NCBI GenBank assembly: GCA_963804005.1
Contig: CAWDOP010000007.1
Span: 1-64,000 of the forward strand
DNA from: JAGXRK01 sp963804005
GTDB lineage: Bacteria > Bacteroidota > Ignavibacteria > Ignavibacteriales > Ignavibacteriaceae
Length of the DNA: 64,000 bases
Reading direction: 5' to 3'
In this document: piece by piece, positions 45,715-54,865 of the stretch
How positions within the stretch are numbered: position 1 is the first letter of the stretch
How the letters are laid out: each line of letters opens with the position of its first letter
Notes under the pieces: generated by a model
The model's database searches: none
Seen by the model: the letters and a program-made list of their open reading frames with translations, nothing else
Told to the model about the DNA's origin: nothing
Position numbers and translations under genes: made by a program

Positions 45715-46428
45715 ATGAGATTAACATTAAACGTTGATCATATAGCTACTTTAAGAAATGCTCGTGGCGAAGAACAACCAGATCCTGTTACCGCTTCATT
45801 AATTGCCGAACAAGCAGGAGTAGATGGTATTGTCGTTCATCTGCGTGAAGACAGACGGCACATAAGTGAGCGTGATGTTCGATTACTACGTGAGCTTATC
45901 ACAACAAAACTTGATCTTGAAATGGCAGCAACAGAAGAAATTATTAAAATTGCTTGTGATGTTGGTCCCGAACTGGCTACAATAGTTCCTGAAAAAAGAC
46001 AAGAGCTTACTACTGAAGGCGGAATAAATGTTATTGATAATGTGTCTTTATTAAAGGATACAATCAAAGAACTTCACAATTCTAATATTGAAGTTTCACT
46101 CTTTATTGAACCCGATCTGAATCATATTGACGTTGCAGCAGAAATAGAAACAGACTTAATTGAAATTCATACCGGTGTTTTTGCAAATGCTTTATCTGAA
46201 GAAGAGCAATTTGATGAACTGGAAAGGATTCGCATTGCATCAAAACATGCAAAAAAACTTGGACTCGGAGTGAATGCAGGACACGGATTGAACTACTGGA
46301 ATATTAAAATATTCAGAGAGTTAACTGATATTGATGAAGTAAGCATCGGTCATTCAATTATTGCCAGAGCTGTTGTAGTAGGAATTAAAGAAGCAGTGCA
46401 GGAAATGATACGGCTTCTTAAGGTTTGA
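45715..46428 (+). CDS. pdxJ: Pyridoxine 5'-phosphate synthase PdxJ
   Basis: This 237-aa TIM-barrel enzyme condenses 1-deoxy-D-xylulose 5-phosphate with 3-amino-2-oxopropyl phosphate to form pyridoxine phosphate (vitamin B6). LNVDHIATLRNARG at the N-terminus, the IHTG and NAGHGLNYWN motifs, and SIGHSIIARAV near the end are diagnostic. Length is typical. GAGGA sits just before its ATG. pdxA and other pathway genes are not in this window. Confidence 0.96.
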   Translation: MRLTLNVDHIATLRNARGEEQPDPVTASLIAEQAGVDGIVVHLREDRRHISERDVRLLRELITTKLDLEMAATEEIIKIACDVGPELATIVPEKRQELTTEGGINVIDNVSLLKDTIKELHNSNIEVSLFIEPDLNHIDVAAEIETDLIEIHTGVFANALSEEEQFDELERIRIASKHAKKLGLGVNAGHGLNYWNIKIFRELTDIDEVSIGHSIIARAVVVGIKEAVQEMIRLLKV

Positions 46429-46441
46429 TTATTTTCTTAAA

Positions 46442-47122
46442 CTAATCTTCACAGCTGCAGGAAAGTGTTTCACTTTTTGATTTTGCAAAGGATTCTTTTC
46501 CTTCTTTAAAAGCGAAGTATGCAATGCCCAATGATCCGGCAACGTCAATAAATCCAATTTGAAAAAGTTCAAACAACAAACTGGATACAAGTAGAATGAT
46601 GGAGAGATGAAAACAGGTTTTTGTACACTTTGCATCAGCAATAATAGCATCTGATCTTAATTTATTTCCTACATTCATTTTAGCGACAACCAGAAGATAC
46701 ATTGTAAGTAAAGATATTGCTGCTATTATTATTCCCACAATAGTTGTATCCGGTTTAGTTCCTTCAATAATATTTGTAACTGCACCGATAATCAATCCAG
46801 CGGTTAATAAGTAAAAACTTGTACCAGTGATTCTAAGAGCAGTTCTCTCAAATATATCTCTGCTTTTTACATCGCTGTCCTTTTTCATTCGTAAAACCAT
46901 GTGCAAAATGCCCAGACCGGAAATAACTTCCACAAAACTATCTGCACCAAATCCAAATAATGCTAATGTTTCATCCTGCAATCCAAAGAATACTGAAATC
47001 GTTCCTTCAATCAGATTGTAAATAATAGTAATCAGGCTGAGTATCAATGCGATAGTCACTAATCTTTTATATTTAACATTCATCTGTTCCATTTCCTCAA
47101 TATTTTTTTCTGATGTAAACAT
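46442..47122 (-). CDS. Cation-diffusion-facilitator-like membrane protein
   Basis: This 226-aa protein has about six membrane helices arranged as in the CDF transporter membrane domain (LIEGTISVFFG..., FGFGADSFVEVISG, and SDAIIADAKCTKTCF in place of the second metal-site helix). The cytoplasmic C-terminal domain of classical CDFs is missing. The usual HxxxD metal ligands are altered, with D-x-x-x-E and Asp/Cys residues instead. The end is Cys-rich (SCSCED). It may move a soft metal ion. Convergent to pdxJ. Confidence 0.7.
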   Translation of the reverse strand: MFTSEKNIEEMEQMNVKYKRLVTIALILSLITIIYNLIEGTISVFFGLQDETLALFGFGADSFVEVISGLGILHMVLRMKKDSDVKSRDIFERTALRITGTSFYLLTAGLIIGAVTNIIEGTKPDTTIVGIIIAAISLLTMYLLVVAKMNVGNKLRSDAIIADAKCTKTCFHLSIILLVSSLLFELFQIGFIDVAGSLGIAYFAFKEGKESFAKSKSETLSCSCED

Positions 47123-47249
47123 TTTTAACGATATTCAAAAGCTAAAATAATCAAACAAAAAAGTTGGTATAATATTTTACGATACTTAAAAACAAGTAGT
47201 ATTCTCGCTACAAAATAAAAATTATTTTTTGAATATTTTATTTATAGTC

Positions 47250-47278
47250 TTGAATTGAACAAAATCAAAACTTATCTT
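47250..47278 (+). promoter_or_regulatory. Promoter-like sequence of the candidate small RNA
   Basis: TTGAAT (47250-47255) and TATCTT (47273-47278) lie 17 bp apart, about 7 bp before the first base of the structured RNA. No coding sequence follows on this strand before the terminator. Confidence 0.5.
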
Positions 47279-47284
47279 TACAAC

Positions 47285-47363
47285 GCAGCATGCAGAAGGT
47301 TTACCCCCAGACCTTTTGTATGGGCAGACCCGGTGGCTTCGGTCATCGGGTTCCTTTTTTTAA
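47285..47363 (+). ncRNA. Candidate small structured RNA with own promoter and terminator
   Basis: A compact two-hairpin RNA lies between two minus-strand genes. Hairpin 1 pairs 47289-47300 with 47311-47322 over 12 bp (two G-U pairs) and displays the loop UUACCCCCAG. Hairpin 2 pairs 47328-47337 with 47342-47351 over 10 bp (two G-U pairs) around a UUCG tetraloop and is followed by TTCCTTTTTTT, a classical terminator. The unpaired C-rich loop could base-pair with ribosome-binding sites (GGGGG/AGG-rich), as C-rich-loop regulatory RNAs do. I do not recognise it as a known RNA family. On the minus strand the T-run is missing, so plus-strand transcription is preferred. Confidence 0.6.
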
Positions 47364-47369
47364 AGCTAT

Positions 47370-47735
47370 TTATTTACTATCTCTATTAACAGTCTCAGGA
47401 CTAAAAGCTGGCAAACAAACTGCAATATACTCTGCGCCCTCATTAAAGGGTGTGCTGTATCTTACCCATTCATTTTTAGAAGCAATTACTGCTTGACCAG
47501 CTTTAACATCAACAAAACCTTTATCATATTCAACTCTTAGAATTCCGTTGAGTACAATTGTAAATTCATCGAACTTTGGTTTTTGTCCGGGCTCAATCCA
47601 TCCGGAAGGACTTTTCATTTTAGCAATACTCAAATCAATATTCTTAGTATTTACTCTTCCGACAAATTCTTCAATCACCTTTGGTTTATTTCCTGTTGAT
47701 TCTATGATAGAAGGGGACTGTATAAAGGTTGGCAT
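47370..47735 (-). CDS. Cupin-domain protein
   Basis: This 121-aa protein is a single small beta-barrel: PGQKPKFDEFTIVLNGILRVEYDKGFVDVKAGQAVIASKNEWVRY. The two cupin motifs are recognisable (KPKFDEFTIVLNGILRV and AGQAVIASKNEW), but the metal-binding His residues of classical cupins are largely replaced. It could bind a small ligand or a metal weakly. Substrate is unknown. The stop lies a few bases past the convergent small-RNA terminator. Confidence 0.75.
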   Translation of the reverse strand: MPTFIQSPSIIESTGNKPKVIEEFVGRVNTKNIDLSIAKMKSPSGWIEPGQKPKFDEFTIVLNGILRVEYDKGFVDVKAGQAVIASKNEWVRYSTPFNEGAEYIAVCLPAFSPETVNRDSK

Positions 47736-47884
47736 TTTTTCCTCGATTGTTTAGATAAAATCTTAATTGCAAGATAATTATATTTTATAAATGTCATTAA
47801 CAATTTAAATTTCCAACAATATTCAGTTTTAAGATTTAATAGACTAACTTTGTTTATATTTTCAAAATTACTTAGGAGGAAAAT

Positions 47885-49414
47885 TTGGCAGCAAAATCCT
47901 TAGCATCAAGAATTTTTAATAAATCGCTCGATTACATCGAAATAGTCGGAAACAAACTTCCGCATCCGGCAACTCTATTTGGTCTTCTAGCCTTAATGGT
48001 AGCTGCTGCTTCCTGGATGGGAGATTTTTTTTCATACACAGCTATTCATCCTGGCGACGGTTCCACTATTCATGTTAGAAGTCTTCTAAATGGTGATGGA
48101 ATTAGATGGATTTACACAAACGTTGTTCACAACTTTGTAAATTTTCCTCCACTCGGTTATGTTCTTGCTGTTATGGTAGGGATTGGAGTAGCTGAAGGTT
48201 CAGGTTTGTTTAATACCATGATTCGTGCTTTAGTTATTAAAGCTCCTCCGAAATTAATTACAGGAGCAATCGTGTTTGCCGGGGTTCTTTCGCATCTTGC
48301 TTCAGAAGCAGGTTATGTGATCTTAATTCCTTTAGGTGCCACGATTTTTTATGCCCTAGGTAGACACCCTATGGCTGGTTTAGCAGCGGCATTTTGCGGC
48401 GTTTCCGGTGGATTTGGAGCCAATTTTCTTATTGGTTCAGTTGATCCTATTCTTGCCGGACTTTCTGAATCGGCCGCTCAGATAATTGATCCCAGTATGA
48501 AAATTAATGCTGCGGTGAATTTTTATTTTATGTTCGCATCTGCATTTATGATTGTAATTGTTGGAACGTGGGTAACCGAAAAAATTGTCGAGCCAAGGCT
48601 TAAAAAATATCAGGGTACTGCAGAAAAGATACCCGTTAATGATATAACCGATACAGAAAAAAAGGCACTAAAGTGGGCTGGAATTAGTTTATTACTAATA
48701 ATTATTGCACTGGCTTTCACTGTTATTCCAGAGAACGGTTTATTCAGAAATCCCGATACTAATGCCATTCTTCACTCGCCTTTTTTCGATGGAATTATAA
48801 CTGGAATATTGGTTTTCTTCTTAGTTCCCGGATTGGTTTATGGAGTAATTGTTAAATCAATTAAAAATGATAAAGATTTTATGAGGCACATTATAAAATC
48901 AATGGGAACACTTGCTACATATATTGTCCTGGTATTTTTTGCTGCTCAGTTCGTTTACTTTTTCCGTTACAGTAACTTAGGATTAATATTTGCGATTGAT
49001 GGAGCTGGCTTCTTAAAAAGTATCGGATTAACGGGAATTCCGTTAATTGCTGCATTTGTTCTGCTTGCAGCATTCATAAATATGTTTATGGGAAGTGCAT
49101 CTGCCAAATGGGCAATTATGGCACCGGTATTTATTCCAATGTTTATGCTTTTAGGATACCATCCTGCGTTAACTCAAGCAGCATTCAGAATTGGTGATTC
49201 AATTACAAATTTAATTACACCGATGATGAGTTATTTTGCTTTGATTGTTGCATTTGCTCAAAAGTACGATGAAGATTATGGAATCGGTACAATAATATCT
49301 ACAATGATTCCGTACACGGTTGTCTTAACCGTCTTATGGATAGCAATTCTGGTAATATGGATGCTTCTTGGGCTTCCACTTGGACCTGATGGACCGCTCT
49401 ATTTAGGAGTATAA
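47885..49414 (+). CDS. AbgT-family transporter
   Basis: This 509-aa membrane protein has about ten to twelve helices and matches the AbgT family (p-aminobenzoyl-glutamate uptake in E. coli AbgT, sulfonamide export in MtrF-type members). Family-like features are the N-terminal NKLPHPATLFGLLALMV, SHLASEAGYVILIPLGA, and NMFMGSASAKWAIMAPVF. The start is TTG with AGGAGGA a few bases upstream; no ATG is suitable. Import or export cannot be told from sequence. It is a single-gene unit. Confidence 0.9.
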   Translation: MAAKSLASRIFNKSLDYIEIVGNKLPHPATLFGLLALMVAAASWMGDFFSYTAIHPGDGSTIHVRSLLNGDGIRWIYTNVVHNFVNFPPLGYVLAVMVGIGVAEGSGLFNTMIRALVIKAPPKLITGAIVFAGVLSHLASEAGYVILIPLGATIFYALGRHPMAGLAAAFCGVSGGFGANFLIGSVDPILAGLSESAAQIIDPSMKINAAVNFYFMFASAFMIVIVGTWVTEKIVEPRLKKYQGTAEKIPVNDITDTEKKALKWAGISLLLIIIALAFTVIPENGLFRNPDTNAILHSPFFDGIITGILVFFLVPGLVYGVIVKSIKNDKDFMRHIIKSMGTLATYIVLVFFAAQFVYFFRYSNLGLIFAIDGAGFLKSIGLTGIPLIAAFVLLAAFINMFMGSASAKWAIMAPVFIPMFMLLGYHPALTQAAFRIGDSITNLITPMMSYFALIVAFAQKYDEDYGIGTIISTMIPYTVVLTVLWIAILVIWMLLGLPLGPDGPLYLGV

Positions 49415-49422
49415 TTTTTTTA

Positions 49423-49472
49423 CAGCTTCTTCGCTTTTTATAGCTCTGATTTTTAAGAAAGTGAAGAAGCTG
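49423..49472. terminator. Long-loop inverted repeat after the transporter gene
   Basis: CAGCTTCTTC (49423-49432) and GAAGAAGCTG (49463-49472) are perfect 10-bp arms with a 30-nt spacer. No T-run follows on the plus strand, so it is only a possible terminator of the AbgT gene or a regulatory hairpin. Confidence 0.4.
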
Positions 49473-49608
49473 ATCATTTGCCCAAGAAATTATTTAATTT
49501 TAATTCTCTAATAATTTCTCATCATTTAGATTATCATTTAGCTCGTATAAACAATATTTTAAAGTATTCAATTTTTATGTAGTAAGAATACTTCTCATCG
49601 GAGCGATT

Positions 49609-51579
49609 ATGCAATACAATATCATCAAGAAATCGGAGTTTGATAAAGTTAAAGTATACAACGGCGACTGGGTTACTAAAATGAAACTGTTTGCTGATAT
49701 GTGTAGATATAACACATTGGTTGCAGTTAAGAAAGCAGGATCGGGGCATCTTGGCTCAAGTCTTAGTGCAATTGATATTACAACTTACCTTTACCTGAAC
49801 GAGATGAATGTATTTGACGTAGGATTTGATTCTCATGATAGAGACATTTATTTCTCTTCAAAAGGTCACGATGTTCCTGGTTTGTACTCGTTGTTTTATG
49901 CACTAGGAATTATTCCAGAAGAAAAGTTATTACTGTTAAGAAGATTGCACGGGCTTGATGGTCATCCCGAAGTTCGACAACCTGGAATTGAAGCTAGTAC
50001 TGGCTCACTCGGGATGGGAATCTCAAAGGGAAAGGGAATGGCGTGGGCAAAATCATATAATAAAAATAAAGGTCACGTTTATGTGCTTACAGGTGATGGG
50101 GAATTTCAGGAAGGACAGATTTATGAATCGCTGCAAGCTACGGCTCACCAAAAAGTAAATAACATTACAGCGATAATGGATCACAACAAATATCAAACAG
50201 ATATGCTTGTTGCCGATGTGAATAATATTGAAGATGTTGTTAATAAAGTCTCCGCGTTTGGATGGCATGTTATAAGAATTAACGGACACGATTACAATAT
50301 TCTCAAAAAAACTTTTGATGATTTGAAAAAAGTTACAAATAAACCTAAGATGATAATTGCGGATACAATCAAAGGAAGGGGAGTTTCATTTATGGAAAAA
50401 CCTGAGGTTGAAACTTTCGCAGGTAAAACACTATATAAATGGCACTCAGGTGCTCCTGATGATGAAAGTTACATTAAAGGATTGGATGAGTTAACTGAAA
50501 AGATTAATAAACTTACTGAAAAACTTGGAATCGGTAAGATTGAAATTCCAAAAAATAAAGCAGAAGGTAAGCCTATTACAAAACTTGATAAAGAATTTGT
50601 TACTGAGGCTTATGGTGATGCTCTTTGCGAAATGGCCAAAACAAATAAGAAACTTGTTGTTTTAGATGGAGATCTTTCTGCTGATTGTAAGCTTAGAAAA
50701 TTTGAAAAAATGTATCCTAATCGTTTTATTGAAAATGGAATAGCTGAACAGGATATGGTTTCTATGGCTGGAGGATTAGCGAGAATGGGATTGATACCTG
50801 TTGTAAATACTTTTGCAAGTTTTCTTGCAGCAAGAGCTAACGAGCAGATTTATAATAACGCTGGTGAAAAAACAAAGATTGTTTACACCTGCCATTTTTC
50901 AGGAATGATTCCAGCAGGACCGGGCAAATCTCATCAAAGTGTTAGAGATATTTCTTTGTTTGGGGCATTACCAAATGTTACTATTATTCAACCTTGTAAT
51001 GGTGAAGAAACAAAGTGGGCAACGGAATATTGTGTGAATGAAGCTGTGGAGAATTGTGTTCTAAGATTAGTTATTGGTCCATCACCGGAAAAAATTGAAT
51101 TGCCAAAAAATTATAAATTTAAAGTTGGAGTCGGAGCGGAATTAACTGAAGGCAAAGATGCAATATTATTTGGGTACGGTCCAGTTATGCTTCACGAAGC
51201 ATTGGTTGCTGCGGATTATTTGAAAAAAATTGACTTTGGTTTGAAAGTAATCAATATGCCCTGGTTAAATAAGATTGATAAAAATTGGTTGTCATCAGTT
51301 ACAAAAAATTACAAAAAGATTTTTGTTTTAGAAGACCATTCGGCGATTGGCGGATTGGGTGATAGAATTCTGAATGCTTTGGTTAAATTAAAAGAATTAG
51401 ATGGTAAAGAATTTACAAACTTTGGGCTTAAAGAATATCCCGAATGCGGAACTCCACTTGAAGTATTAGAATTTCATAAACTTGATGGAAAATCTTTATC
51501 GGAAAGAATTTCAGGTGTTAAAGATATTGAAACGACTGATTCAGTTAAACAAAAATATACTACAGATGCACCTCAGTAA
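49609..51579 (+). CDS. tkt: Transketolase
   Basis: This 656-aa thiamine-diphosphate enzyme moves two-carbon units between sugar phosphates in the pentose phosphate pathway. AGSGHLGSSLSAID and HGLDGHPEV mark the N-terminal part, and GDGEFQEGQIYE is the TPP motif. GIAEQDMVSMAGGLARMG and PCNGEETKWA mark the pyrimidine and C-terminal domains. Size fits full-length single-chain transketolase. The ATG at 49609 has GGAG 8 nt upstream. It is monocistronic, ending at an inverted repeat shared with the convergent YhcH gene. Confidence 0.92.
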   Translation: MQYNIIKKSEFDKVKVYNGDWVTKMKLFADMCRYNTLVAVKKAGSGHLGSSLSAIDITTYLYLNEMNVFDVGFDSHDRDIYFSSKGHDVPGLYSLFYALGIIPEEKLLLLRRLHGLDGHPEVRQPGIEASTGSLGMGISKGKGMAWAKSYNKNKGHVYVLTGDGEFQEGQIYESLQATAHQKVNNITAIMDHNKYQTDMLVADVNNIEDVVNKVSAFGWHVIRINGHDYNILKKTFDDLKKVTNKPKMIIADTIKGRGVSFMEKPEVETFAGKTLYKWHSGAPDDESYIKGLDELTEKINKLTEKLGIGKIEIPKNKAEGKPITKLDKEFVTEAYGDALCEMAKTNKKLVVLDGDLSADCKLRKFEKMYPNRFIENGIAEQDMVSMAGGLARMGLIPVVNTFASFLAARANEQIYNNAGEKTKIVYTCHFSGMIPAGPGKSHQSVRDISLFGALPNVTIIQPCNGEETKWATEYCVNEAVENCVLRLVIGPSPEKIELPKNYKFKVGVGAELTEGKDAILFGYGPVMLHEALVAADYLKKIDFGLKVINMPWLNKIDKNWLSSVTKNYKKIFVLEDHSAIGGLGDRILNALVKLKELDGKEFTNFGLKEYPECGTPLEVLEFHKLDGKSLSERISGVKDIETTDSVKQKYTTDAPQ

Positions 51580-51591
51580 AATTATTCTAAG

Positions 51592-51617
51592 TAGAGACGC
51601 AGCATACAGCGTCTCTA
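51592..51617. terminator. Hairpin between convergent genes
   Basis: TAGAGACGC (51592-51600) pairs with GCGTCTCTA (51609-51617), a perfect 9-bp stem with an 8-nt loop. It sits 12 bp past the transketolase stop and 4 bp from the convergent YhcH stop and could serve both as a weak terminator. The AGAGACGC...GCGTCTCT type also recalls short dispersed hairpins of other genomes. Confidence 0.5.
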
Positions 51618-51620
51618 GAA

Positions 51621-52070
51621 TTAAATTTTAACCTTCACCACAACTTTTTTCACAAATGACTTATCATCAATTTTAATTCCGGGCATATGAATGTCCTCTG
51701 GGAAAAATATTGCAAACATTCCTTCATCAACTTTTACAAATGATTTCTCGCCACTAAAAAATATAATATCATATTGCTCGTTGTATTCATCAATAACTTT
51801 TTGATTTTCTAACGGAGCATAACCCATTAGCTCTTTCCCCTTAGCAACAAACTGGACATCAATATACTTTTTATGTGCTTCAAGCTTTCCTTCACTTTCG
51901 TCTTTTGTATTATACTCATTTACCAGAGCAAAAATATCTTCCCCATCAATTTCATATTTGCCGAGTTCCATTTCAGAGAAATCGTTGTTCTTTAGATAAT
52001 CAAATGCTTTATTAATTCTTTCTCCTAATCCTGAATAAAGATGTGAGTTGGAGAGTTTATCAATGATCAT
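51621..52070 (-). CDS. YhcH/YjgK/YiaL (DUF386) family protein
   Basis: This protein of about 149 aa has the cupin-like beta-sandwich pattern of the YhcH family (KYIDVQFVAKGKELMGYAPL, IIFFSGEKSFVKVDEGMFAIFFPEDIHMPG). Members are linked to sialic acid or other sugar catabolism as anomerases or isomerases, but most are uncharacterised. Two ATG codons lie two codons apart (52076 and 52070); either may be used. His in HMPG and in YIDVQ-proximal positions fit the metal site of the family. Confidence 0.88.
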   Translation of the reverse strand: MIIDKLSNSHLYSGLGERINKAFDYLKNNDFSEMELGKYEIDGEDIFALVNEYNTKDESEGKLEAHKKYIDVQFVAKGKELMGYAPLENQKVIDEYNEQYDIIFFSGEKSFVKVDEGMFAIFFPEDIHMPGIKIDDKSFVKKVVVKVKI

Positions 52071-52103
52071 TCTCATACGTTTTTTTAATTAAATGATTTT
52101 GAA

Positions 52104-52138
52104 GAAAATAAAAGAGTCATCGATCTTCGATGACTCTT
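52104..52138 (-). terminator. Terminator of the GTPase-like gene
   Basis: GAGTCATCGA (52114-52123) pairs with TCGATGACTC (52127-52136), a perfect 10-bp stem with a 3-nt loop, followed on the minus strand by TTTTATTTTC. Confidence 0.88.
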
Positions 52139-52151
52139 GCTAATTAGATTA

Positions 52152-53473
52152 TTACTTAATAATTTTCTTTTCTCTTAGTACTGTCTCAATCGTTATTGCA
52201 CCAATTTCCTGCAAATCATATTTTACGCGTGTGCTTGGTTTTTTAATATTAATATATCTGCTAAGATCAATCGGAGTTCCGATTACAACTGCATCACATT
52301 TTGTGTTGTTGATAGTTGTTTCAAGATCTTTTAATTGTGCTGCACCGTATCCCATTGCAGGAAGAAGTACGCCTATGTTCGGATATTTTTCAAATGTTTC
52401 CGTTATAGATTTTACAGTATAAGGTCTCGGATCAACAAGTTCTTTTGCACCTAATTTTCTGCTGCAACAACACCGGCACCATATTTCATTTCGCCGTGAG
52501 TAAGTGTTGGACCATCTTCAACAACAAGAACTCTCTTGCCCCTTATCAATTCAGGTTTTTCAACTGTAACGGGAGAAGCACCTTCAATTATAGTTGCTTT
52601 TGGATTTACTTTTCTAATGTTATCTCTAACCAAATTAATACCTGCATTATCAGCAGAATCAATTTTGTTAATCACAACTGCATCAGCTAATCTTAAAGAG
52701 GTGTTCCCGGGATAATATCTCATTTCGTGTCCTGCTCTATGCGGATCAACAACTGTGAAAGTTACATCAGCTTTATAAAATGAGAAATCGTTATTGCCGC
52801 CATCCCACAAAATAATATCAGCTTCTTTTTCTGCTTCGCGTAAAATAGCTTCATAATCTACACCGGAATAAATAACTCCGCCTCTTGCAATATGTGGTTC
52901 GTATTCTTCAATTTCTTCAATTGTACATTTGTGTTTTTTAAGATCGGCGTAAGTTGCAAAGCGCTGAACTTTTTGTTTTACAAGGTCACCGTAAGGCATT
53001 GGATGGCGAATTGCAACAACTTTTTTCCCCGCTGCTGTTAATACTTCAACTATTTTGCGTGATGTTTGAGATTTACCGCAGCCAGTTCTTACAGCCAGAA
53101 CAGCAATTAAAGGTTTTTTGCTTTTAACTTCAGTTTCGGCGGCGCCAAGTAAACGGAAAGAAATTCCTGCAGCATTAACAATAGAAGCTTTTGTCATAAC
53201 ATATTCAAATGGAACATCTGAATACGAGAATACAACCTCATCAACTTTTAATTTTTTAATTAATGATTCTAATTCTTTTTCTTCATAAATCTTTATTCCT
53301 TTAGGATAAAGTTTTCCTGCAAGTTCTTTCGGGTAAGTCCTTCCTTCAATATTTGGAATTTGTGTTGCGGTGAAAGCGACAACATTGTAATCTTTGTTGT
53401 CTCTGAAGAAAACGTTAAAGTTATGAAAATCGCGTCCTGCTGCGCCCATAATTAACACGTTTTTGCGAGCCAT
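52152..53473 (-). pseudogene. Cyclic 2,3-diphosphoglycerate synthetase-like GTPase, frameshifted
   Basis: The first part (53473 down to 52451) encodes 340 aa with Walker A-like AVRTGCGKSQTSRK near residue 130 and a NKIDSAD GTPase-type motif. The frame then stops at 52451, but the remaining about 100 residues (LGAKELVDPRPYTVKSIT... ending EKKIIK) continue in the next frame down to 52152, where the terminator follows. One missing A in the A-run at about 52455-52458 restores a single protein of about 440 aa, the family's normal size. The family resembles archaeal cyclic 2,3-diphosphoglycerate synthetase, but the bacterial role is uncharacterised. The break may be a sequence error or real. Confidence 0.82.
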
Positions 53474-53679
53474 AGAAATACTCTCCTTTGTGCTTTTATT
53501 TTGTGTATATATTTTTATTGATGAATATGTATTCTGAATTAATTAAAAATTACGTGTAAAATTAAGGGTTTTTATCCAGAAATAGGAATTAATTCGGTGA
53601 AAATCGTTTGGAGTTGGTAAAAATTAACTTAAACGAATAAAAAGAAATTCTTGAATTTAAAAATTTATCAAGTATATAA
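53474..53679. other. AT-rich intergenic region
   Basis: Nothing recognisable is seen in the 206 bp between the GTPase-like gene's start and the next terminator. It presumably carries the promoter of the GTPase-like gene, whose ATG at 53473 is preceded by AGGAGAG. Confidence 0.4.
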
Positions 53680-53703
53680 TAAAAAAGGAGACCGAAGTCT
53701 CCC
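53680..53703 (-). terminator. Terminator of the oxidoreductase gene
   Basis: GGAGAC and GTCTCC (53687-53692 and 53697-53702) close a 4-nt loop (UUCG on the minus strand), followed on that strand by TTTTTTATT. It lies about 135 bp past the stop of the oxidoreductase gene. Confidence 0.88.
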
Positions 53704-53837
53704 TGAATATTCGAGAGAATAAATTAAGATTTAACTTTTAAATCATTCTTCACTTGTAGCCTCAAACAAAAGTCTGCAACTGACGGTGTGCCTTATATTG
53801 TGCGTATGTCAGCTTTCAAAAATCTTCCAATAATCTT

Positions 53838-54824
53838 TTATTCATTACTTTTTTGTCCTATAGTTATAACTACTTTTCCTCTTGCGTGTCCTTCTTCAAG
53901 ATACCGGATAGCTTCAGGAACTTCACTTAACGAATAACATTTGTCAATAACTGGTTTTATTTTGCCAGCCTCAAGAAGATCTTTGAGCAGAAGCAGATCT
54001 TTTTTGTTTGGTTTCGCCGCTCCTAACCCAATTATTTTCTTGTTCCCGGTCATTGAAATCAATTGTCCCAGGAACATCTGCTGAAACATACGAGACACAG
54101 AAGAAAATCCGACTATGACACAAATTCCATTCGGACTTAAGGCACGTTTAAGATTATTAACCGAACGATTTGCAACATTATCAATAATCAGGTCATAACG
54201 CTGATTGGTATTGGTAAAATCTTCTTTGGTATAATCAATAACTTTATCTGCGCCAATCGAACGCACCAGGTCCAGATTCCATGTACTGCAAACACCGGTA
54301 ACTTCTGCACCGAAATATTTTGCAAGCTGAACTGCAAATGTTCCCACACCACCCGACGCACCATTAATTAAAACTTTTTGTCCGGACTGAATATTTCCTT
54401 TATTGCGAAGAGCCTGGAGTGCGGTGATTCCTGCTACGAATATAGTCGCGGCTTCTTCGAAAGAAATATTAGCTGGTTTCAGTACCAATCTATTTTCCGT
54501 AATGCATACATATTCGGCAAAGGCGCCACCCCAACCGCAGTCTCCGAATACCTCATCTCCCGGATGAAACTCTTTTACATTTTTGCCAACTGCTTCTATC
54601 TTACCTGCAATGTCAATTCCCGGAATTATATTTTTTGGTTTAGTGAGTCCGAAAACCAGGCGGGCAAATTTGGGTTCTCCTCTTATCATATGCCAGTCGG
54701 CTGGATTTGCCGAAGCTGCAAAAACTTTTACCAGCACTTCATTGTCTTTGGGAACAGGTTTTTCAACTTCTTTGAGTTGAAGAACTTCCGGTGAGCCGTA
54801 TTTTGTGTAGATGATTGCTTTCAT
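53838..54824 (-). CDS. Zinc-independent MDR-family NAD(P)-dependent quinone oxidoreductase
   Basis: This 328-aa medium-chain dehydrogenase/reductase has the N-terminal GroES-like fold (PADWHMIRGEP, GIDIAGKIEAVGKNVKEFHPGDEVFG) and the nucleotide-binding GASGGVGTFAVQLAKYFGAEV. Catalytic zinc ligands of alcohol dehydrogenases are missing, which fits NADPH:quinone reductases. Substrate is unknown. It stands alone with its own terminator. Confidence 0.88.
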   Translation of the reverse strand: MKAIIYTKYGSPEVLQLKEVEKPVPKDNEVLVKVFAASANPADWHMIRGEPKFARLVFGLTKPKNIIPGIDIAGKIEAVGKNVKEFHPGDEVFGDCGWGGAFAEYVCITENRLVLKPANISFEEAATIFVAGITALQALRNKGNIQSGQKVLINGASGGVGTFAVQLAKYFGAEVTGVCSTWNLDLVRSIGADKVIDYTKEDFTNTNQRYDLIIDNVANRSVNNLKRALSPNGICVIVGFSSVSRMFQQMFLGQLISMTGNKKIIGLGAAKPNKKDLLLLKDLLEAGKIKPVIDKCYSLSEVPEAIRYLEEGHARGKVVITIGQKSNE

Positions 54825-54865
54825 TGGAAGCTACAAACTTAATTGAGTTAGCGATTTTGTGTTCA

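Noticed and set aside
47285..47363. Cobalamin riboswitch on the minus strand (AGCCAC...GUCUGCC resembles a B12 box)
   Set aside because: Only about 11 of 16 box positions match, the remaining riboswitch would lie inside the cupin gene, and the T-run supports plus-strand transcription.
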